From positions 109,702 to 173,701 of the forward strand of contig NZ_JADNRL010000010.1 of NCBI RefSeq assembly GCF_015595025.1: DNA of 64,000 nucleotides. The letters run 5' to 3'. The stretch comes from Halomonas sp. KAO. Its GTDB lineage: Bacteria; Pseudomonadota; Gammaproteobacteria; Pseudomonadales; Halomonadaceae. Positions 60,073 to 64,000 of the stretch are shown one piece after another. Each line of letters begins with the position of its first letter. Position 1 is the stretch's first letter. The notes beneath the pieces were generated by a model. That model ran no database searches. It saw only the letters and a list, made by a program, of their open reading frames with translations, and had not been told where the DNA came from. The position numbers and the translations under genes were made by a program.

Positions 60073-61010
60073 CAGAGCTTCTGCTCGAGCTCCGGCAGGG
60101 CTTCGAACAGGTCAGCCACCAGGCCATAGTCGGCTACCTGGAAGATCGGCGCCTCCTCGTCCTTGTTGATCGCCACGATCACCTTGGAGTCCTTCATGCC
60201 CGCCAGGTGCTGGATGGCACCCGAGATGCCCACGGCGATATAGAGCTCCGGCGCGACGATCTTGCCGGTCTGCCCCACCTGCATGTCATTGGGCACGAAG
60301 CCGGCATCCACGGCGGCGCGCGAGGCGCCCACGGCGGCGCCCAGCTTGTCGGCGATCCCTTCGAGCAGCTTGAAGTTGTCGCCGTTGCCCATGCCGCGGC
60401 CACCGGAGATGACCACCTTGGCGGCCCCCAGCTCCGGACGGTCGGACTGGGCCAGCTCCTCCTTGATAAAGGTGGACTGGCTGTTGTCGGCGACGAAGTC
60501 GACCGCTTCCACGCCGGCGCTGCCGCCCTCGCTCCCTCTATCAGGGCAGGCGTCGAAGCCGGTGGTGCGCACGGTGATCACCTTCAGGGCATCGTCGCTC
60601 TGCACGGTGGCGATGGCGTTGCCGGCGTAGATGGGACGCTTGAAGGTATCGGGCGACTCCACCGCGATGATCTCGGAGATCTGCGCCACGTCTCTGAGCG
60701 CGGCGACCCGCGGCAACACGTTCTTGCCGGTGGTGGAGGCGGCGGCCAGCACGTGGCTGTAGTCGCCGGCGAGCTCATTGATCAGCGCCGACATCGGCTC
60801 GGCCAGCTGGTGGGCATAGGCGGCGTTGTCGGCCACGCGAACCCTGTTGACGCCGTCCAGCTTGGCGGCGGCCTCGGCGATGGCGGCGACGCCTTCGCCT
60901 GCCACCAGCACGTCGATATCACCACCGATGGCCTTGGCGGCCGCGACCACATGGGCGGTGGCGCCGGCCAAGGCGCCGTCATGATGTTCGGCAAGTACCA
61001 GGATGCTCAT
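60072..61010 (-). CDS. etfA: Electron transfer flavoprotein alpha subunit
   Basis: 312 residues. N-terminal domain [13 protein letters not shown]; the C-terminal FAD domain has the family signature around [22 protein letters not shown] and VVISGGRGM. With EtfB it collects electrons from acyl-CoA and other dehydrogenases and passes them to ETF-QO. The start overlaps the etfB stop by four bases. Its 3' end is tandemly copied downstream. Confidence 0.95.
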   Translation of the reverse strand: MSILVLAEHHDGALAGATAHVVAAAKAIGGDIDVLVAGEGVAAIAEAAAKLDGVNRVRVADNAAYAHQLAEPMSALINELAGDYSHVLAAASTTGKNVLPRVAALRDVAQISEIIAVESPDTFKRPIYAGNAIATVQSDDALKVITVRTTGFDACPDRGSEGGSAGVEAVDFVADNSQSTFIKEELAQSDRPELGAAKVVISGGRGMGNGDNFKLLEGIADKLGAAVGASRAAVDAGFVPNDMQVGQTGKIVAPELYIAVGISGAIQHLAGMKDSKVIVAINKDEEAPIFQVADYGLVADLFEALPELEQKL

Positions 61011-61771
61011 GAAATCACCTTCGCCTCGTTCTTCAGTTTGTCGACCAGCTCGTCCACGGAGCCCACCTTGATGCCACCCTGACGCTCGGCCGGCGGCTCG
61101 ACCCTGAGCAGCTTGGTCCGGGTCGCCACCTCGACGCCGAGATCCGCCGGGCTCTTGACGTCCAGCGGCTTCTTCTTGGCCTTCATGATATCGGGCAGCT
61201 TGGCGTAGCGCGGCTCGTTCAGGCGCAGGTCGGTGGTGACGATGGCCGGCAGGCTGAGCTCGACGGTCTGCAGGCCGCCGTCGATCTCACGGGTTACCTG
61301 CAGCTTTCCATCGGCCCCGTCACCGCTGATCACCACTTCGGAGGCGAAGGTGCCTTGGGGCAGGCCTGTCAGCGCGGCGAGCATCTGGCCGGTCTGGTTG
61401 TTGTCGGTGTCGATGGCCTGCTTGCCGAGGATGACCAGCCCCGGCTGCTCCTCCTCGACCAGCTTGGCCAGCGCCTTGGCGGCACCCAGCGACTCGACAC
61501 GCTCGTCGCTCTCGACATGGATAGCGCGATCGGCGCCCAGCGCCAGGGCGGTGCGCAGCTGCTCCTGGGCGGCCTTGGGCCCCACGGTGACCGCGACCAC
61601 CTCGCTGGCCACGCCTTTCTCCTTCAGGCGTACCGCCTCTTCCACGGCGATCTCGCAGAAGGGATTCATGGCCATCTTGACGTTGGTGAGGTCGACGTCG
61701 GAGTGATCCGGCTTGACGCGGATCTTGACGTTGTAGTCGATGACGCGTTTGACCGCGACGAGTACTTTCAT
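61007..61771 (-). CDS. etfB: Electron transfer flavoprotein beta subunit
   Basis: 254 residues. [21 protein letters not shown] and [19 protein letters not shown] at the start, and [19 protein letters not shown], the EtfB signature and AMP site. Forms the heterodimer with EtfA. First gene of the operon, divergent from ETF-QO by about 395 bases. Confidence 0.95.
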   Translation of the reverse strand: MKVLVAVKRVIDYNVKIRVKPDHSDVDLTNVKMAMNPFCEIAVEEAVRLKEKGVASEVVAVTVGPKAAQEQLRTALALGADRAIHVESDERVESLGAAKALAKLVEEEQPGLVILGKQAIDTDNNQTGQMLAALTGLPQGTFASEVVISGDGADGKLQVTREIDGGLQTVELSLPAIVTTDLRLNEPRYAKLPDIMKAKKKPLDVKSPADLGVEVATRTKLLRVEPPAERQGGIKVGSVDELVDKLKNEAKVIS

Positions 61772-62071
61772 GATTTCCTCGCTTGGTTCTCGGTGTTGAA
61801 CCGTCTTGAATCCAATGGTGCGACACTGCCGTCAGCACCTTCCTGTCACTGGCCGCTTGGAACGGCGTGGCATGCTCTTGTCGATTTCATGCGAGCGTTT
61901 GATAGGTGCCGCATCGAAAAAACTGTCTCAATGTGCCACACCCATACACAGGGCAACAATCCCATTATCGCCCCTTGGGCGAGACACCTGATCAACATGG
62001 CGCCAAAGTCGCATGATCGCAGGGGGTGACCTTGTTGTTCTATTATGCCTATCATGAGGGCAGGCTAGAAG
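61772..62071. other. Long divergent etfB / ETF-QO control region
   Basis: No gene is supported. It contains AT-rich stretches near 61917-61935 and 62036-62055 that could be promoters, and a GCGTTTGAT half-site near 61894. The recognisable operator and repeats lie to its right and are listed separately. Confidence 0.3.
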
Positions 62072-62085
62072 CAAACGACCGTTTT
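62072..62085. promoter_or_regulatory. PsrA-like operator
   Basis: CAAACGACCGTTTT matches the Pseudomonas PsrA pattern (G/C)AAAC-N2-4-GTTT(G/C) apart from the last base. PsrA represses fatty-acid oxidation and etf genes until long-chain fatty acids bind it. It is in the etfB / ETF-QO divergent gap, 95 bases from the ETF-QO start. Confidence 0.5.
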
Positions 62086-62089
62086 AAAT

Positions 62090-62127
62090 CTTATCGACGT
62101 TAGTGGAACTTATCGATGTTAGTGTAA
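62090..62127. repeat. 19-bp direct tandem repeat
   Basis: CTTATCGACGTTAGTGGAA (62090-62108) and CTTATCGATGTTAGTGTAA (62109-62127), 17 of 19 bases the same, in the ETF-QO leader right after the PsrA-like site. May be a binding site pair or a recent slippage product. Confidence 0.8.
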
Positions 62128-62166
62128 TGGCGCTCAACGTCGACACGGGCAGTGAGGAGAGAGCAG

Positions 62167-63834
62167 ATGGAAGAACAAGTCGAACGCGATTCCATGGAGT
62201 TCGATGTCGTTATCGTGGGCGCCGGCCCTTCGGGGCTGGCCGCCGCGTGCCGGCTGATGCAGCAGGCCAACGAGGCGGAGCAGGAACTGACGGTGTGCGT
62301 GGTGGAGAAGGGCTCCGAGGTCGGCGCCCATATCCTCTCCGGCGCCATCTTCGAGCCCCGTGCGCTGCAGGAGCTCTTCCCCGACTGGGAGGAGCGCGGC
62401 GCCCCGCTGACCACCCCGGCCAGCCGCGACGAGCTCTACCTGCTCAAGGACGCGGAGAAGAGCCAGAAGCTACCCAATGCCCTGGTGCCCCGGACCATGC
62501 ATAACACCGGTGGCGACCTGACCCGCTATGTGATCAGCGCCGGCAACCTGTGCCGCTGGCTGGCCGAACAGGCCGAGGCACTGGGCGTGGAGATCTTCCC
62601 GGGATTTGCCGCCCAGGAAACCATCATCGAAGAGGGCGTGGTCAAGGGCATCCTGATCGGCGACATGGGAGTGGCCGCGGATGGCACCCCCAAGGATGGC
62701 CATATGCCGGGCATGGAGCTGCGCGCCAAGTACACGTTGTTTGCCGAAGGCGCCCGCGGTCATCTGGGCAAGCGCCTGATCCAGGAGTATGACCTCGACG
62801 CCGGCAAGGACCCCCAGCACTACGGCATCGGTCTCAAGGAGCTGTGGGACGTGCCCGCCGAGCAGCACGAACCCGGCCTGATCCTGCACGGCTCCGGTTG
62901 GCCGCTGGACAAGCACACCCACGGCGGCTGGTTCCTCTATCACGGCGACAACCAGCAGGTGGTGGTGGGGCTGATCATGGATCTCTCCTACCAGAATCCC
63001 TGGCTCTCCCCCTTCGATGAATTCCAGCGCATGAAACACCACCCGGTGCTGGCCAAGCATCTCGAGGGTGGCAAGCGCGTCGCCTACGGTGCCCGGGCTC
63101 TCACCAAGGGTGGGCTGAACTGCCTGCCGAAGATGACCTTCCCCGGCGGCCTGCTGATCGGCTGCGATGCCGGCACCCTGAACTTCGCCAAGATCAAGGG
63201 GCTGCACACCGCCATGAAGTCCGGCCTGGTAGCCGCCGAGGCGGTGTTCGAGGCGGTCGCCAAGGGCGACGAGGGTGGCCAGGAGCTGAGCGCCTTCAAC
63301 GAGAAGTGGGAAGCGAGCTGGGCATATGCCGAGCTCAAGGAGAGCGCCAGCTTTGGCCCGGCGATCCACAAGTACGGCACCGTCGGCGGCGGCGCCTACA
63401 ACTTCATGAACCAGCTGCTGGGTGGCAAGTTGCCCAATGTTCACGACACCACCCCGGACCATGCCGCACTCAAGCCGGCCGGCGAGTTCGAGAAGATCAA
63501 ATACCCGAAGCCCGACGGCAAGCTCTCCTTCGACAAGCCCTCCTCGGTATTTCTCTCCAATACCAACCATGAGGAGGACCAGCCCTGTCACCTGAAGCTG
63601 GCCGACCCGGAGCTGCCGATCCGCGAGAACCTGCCGGAGTATGCCGAGCCGGCTCAGCGCTACTGTCCGGCCGGGGTCTACGAAGTGATCGAGGGCGATG
63701 ACGGCAAGCCGATGTTCCAGATCAACTTCCAGAACTGCGTGCACTGCAAGACCTGTGACATCAAGGACCCGGCCCAGAACATCACCTGGGTGGCACCCGA
63801 GGGCGGCGGCGGGCCGAACTATCCGAATATGTAA
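62167..63834 (+). CDS. Electron transfer flavoprotein-ubiquinone oxidoreductase
   Basis: 555 residues. FAD motif VVIVGAGPSGLAAACRL at the start; GLNCLPKMTFPGGLLIGCDAG in the middle; a C-terminal [4Fe-4S] site with Cys in RYCPAG and CVHCKTC. It passes electrons from reduced ETF to ubiquinone in the inner membrane. The start at 62167 has GAGGAG seven bases upstream; GTG 62152 is less likely. Matches EtfD/ETF-QO of other gammaproteobacteria in length. Confidence 0.95.
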   Translation: MEEQVERDSMEFDVVIVGAGPSGLAAACRLMQQANEAEQELTVCVVEKGSEVGAHILSGAIFEPRALQELFPDWEERGAPLTTPASRDELYLLKDAEKSQKLPNALVPRTMHNTGGDLTRYVISAGNLCRWLAEQAEALGVEIFPGFAAQETIIEEGVVKGILIGDMGVAADGTPKDGHMPGMELRAKYTLFAEGARGHLGKRLIQEYDLDAGKDPQHYGIGLKELWDVPAEQHEPGLILHGSGWPLDKHTHGGWFLYHGDNQQVVVGLIMDLSYQNPWLSPFDEFQRMKHHPVLAKHLEGGKRVAYGARALTKGGLNCLPKMTFPGGLLIGCDAGTLNFAKIKGLHTAMKSGLVAAEAVFEAVAKGDEGGQELSAFNEKWEASWAYAELKESASFGPAIHKYGTVGGGAYNFMNQLLGGKLPNVHDTTPDHAALKPAGEFEKIKYPKPDGKLSFDKPSSVFLSNTNHEEDQPCHLKLADPELPIRENLPEYAEPAQRYCPAGVYEVIEGDDGKPMFQINFQNCVHCKTCDIKDPAQNITWVAPEGGGGPNYPNM

Positions 63835-63880
63835 GAAGCCTCGCCGCTTCATGAAAACGCCTCCGCGACAGTGAACTGCA

Positions 63881-63916
63881 CCCCGAAAGTTGGACACCCA
63901 CATCCAACCTTCGGGG
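63881..63916 (+). terminator. Hairpin in the IS left end
   Basis: CCCCGAAAGTTGGA / TCCAACCTTCGGGG, 14-bp stem with one mismatch, loop of eight, followed by TGTTTTT. It can terminate ETF-QO read-through before the transposase. Confidence 0.7.
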
Positions 63917-63923
63917 TGTTTTT

Positions 63924-64000
63924 ATGAGTAACCGATACGACGAGTGTTTCAAGCTGCTGGTGGCACAGCAGTGCTTGCACGGTGACACCAGCTTGAGGGA
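63924..64000 (+). CDS. IS3-family transposase OrfA, N-terminus (partial)
   Basis: From ATG 63924 the frame reads MSNRYDECFKLLVAQQCLHG then DTSLR, open to the window end. It resembles the helix-turn-helix start of IS3/IS150-type OrfA, but only 25 codons are visible. No clear Shine-Dalgarno: the ATG sits just after the hairpin's T-run. Confidence 0.55.
   Translation, partial: MSNRYDECFKLLVAQQCLHGDTSLR

Larger units (their letters stand above)
63872..64000 (+). mobile_element. Left end of an IS3-like insertion sequence (truncated by window)
   Basis: Starts TGAACTGCACCCCGAAAGTTG, a terminal sequence of a kind I recall for IS3-group elements with TGAACTGCACCCC ends. A transposase OrfA-type frame begins at 63924. 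The rest runs past the window's right edge. It lies 38 bases after the ETF-QO stop. Confidence 0.7.

Overview
The window is about 64 kb of GC-rich chromosome, almost certainly from a gammaproteobacterium of the Halomonadaceae (Halomonas or a close relative). The basis is the gene content and order: the rpoE-mucA-mucB-mucD / lepA-lepB-rnc-era-recO-pdxJ-acpS / barA / cysM-rlmD-relA-mazG arrangement typical of gammaproteobacteria, the Pseudomonas/Halomonas-style ETF genes, and the codon usage. Species cannot be assigned by eye. I found no rRNA or tRNA gene and no CRISPR array.

Layout. 1-4 kb is accessory: a His-rich exported protein, a LysR regulator divergent from an SDR-fold protein that has lost its Tyr and Lys, an EamA transporter, and the decayed start of an ISL3-type transposase. 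3.9-13.7 kb holds mixed small units: a CcoM-like micropeptide, an FKBP isomerase, rfaH, ampG, a SEC-C/TPR protein, an ABC1 kinase, topB-panE and a secreted protein. 13.8-35.6 kb is the conserved core: a minus-strand train cysM-rlmD-relA-mazG-ppc with 4-base overlaps, barA on the plus strand, then acpS to lepA and the sigma-E envelope-stress cluster rpoE-mucA-mucB-mucD, which lacks mucC. 35.7-41.6 kb carries DAHP synthase, xthA with a small basic protein, rhlB and dinG.

41.5-54.8 kb is an iron-acquisition block. On the minus strand is a six-gene energy-transduction operon (DUF3450, TtpC-like, ExbB, ExbD, TonB, TPR), the order known for the Vibrio TonB2 system. Divergent from it, on the plus strand, are a FhuF-type ferric reductase, an AraC regulator, a siderophore receptor, the FhuC/FhuD/FhuB importer and an orphan small protein. 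Fur-box-like palindromes lie in the shared promoter region, before the receptor and before the orphan, so the block is probably one iron-repressed regulon in which the TonB complex powers the receptor.

54.9-58.8 kb is a class Ib ribonucleotide reductase operon nrdHIEF preceded by three evenly spaced NrdR-box-like sequences. It is followed by a Mn-type superoxide dismutase, which suits manganese-based, iron-sparing metabolism next to the iron block. 60-63.8 kb has etfB-etfA divergent from ETF-ubiquinone oxidoreductase, the electron path from acyl-CoA dehydrogenases to quinone; the etfA 3' end is tandemly duplicated twice. The window ends inside a new IS3-like element.

I did not find a wholly undescribed multi-gene system. 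The best leads are the orphan Fur-box protein, the active-site-less SDR, the hairpin mobile repeat between lepB and rnc, the etfA tail duplications, the triple NrdR array and the possible leader ORF abutting rpoE. All coordinates and starts were read by eye; starts were chosen from Shine-Dalgarno sequences and signal peptides.
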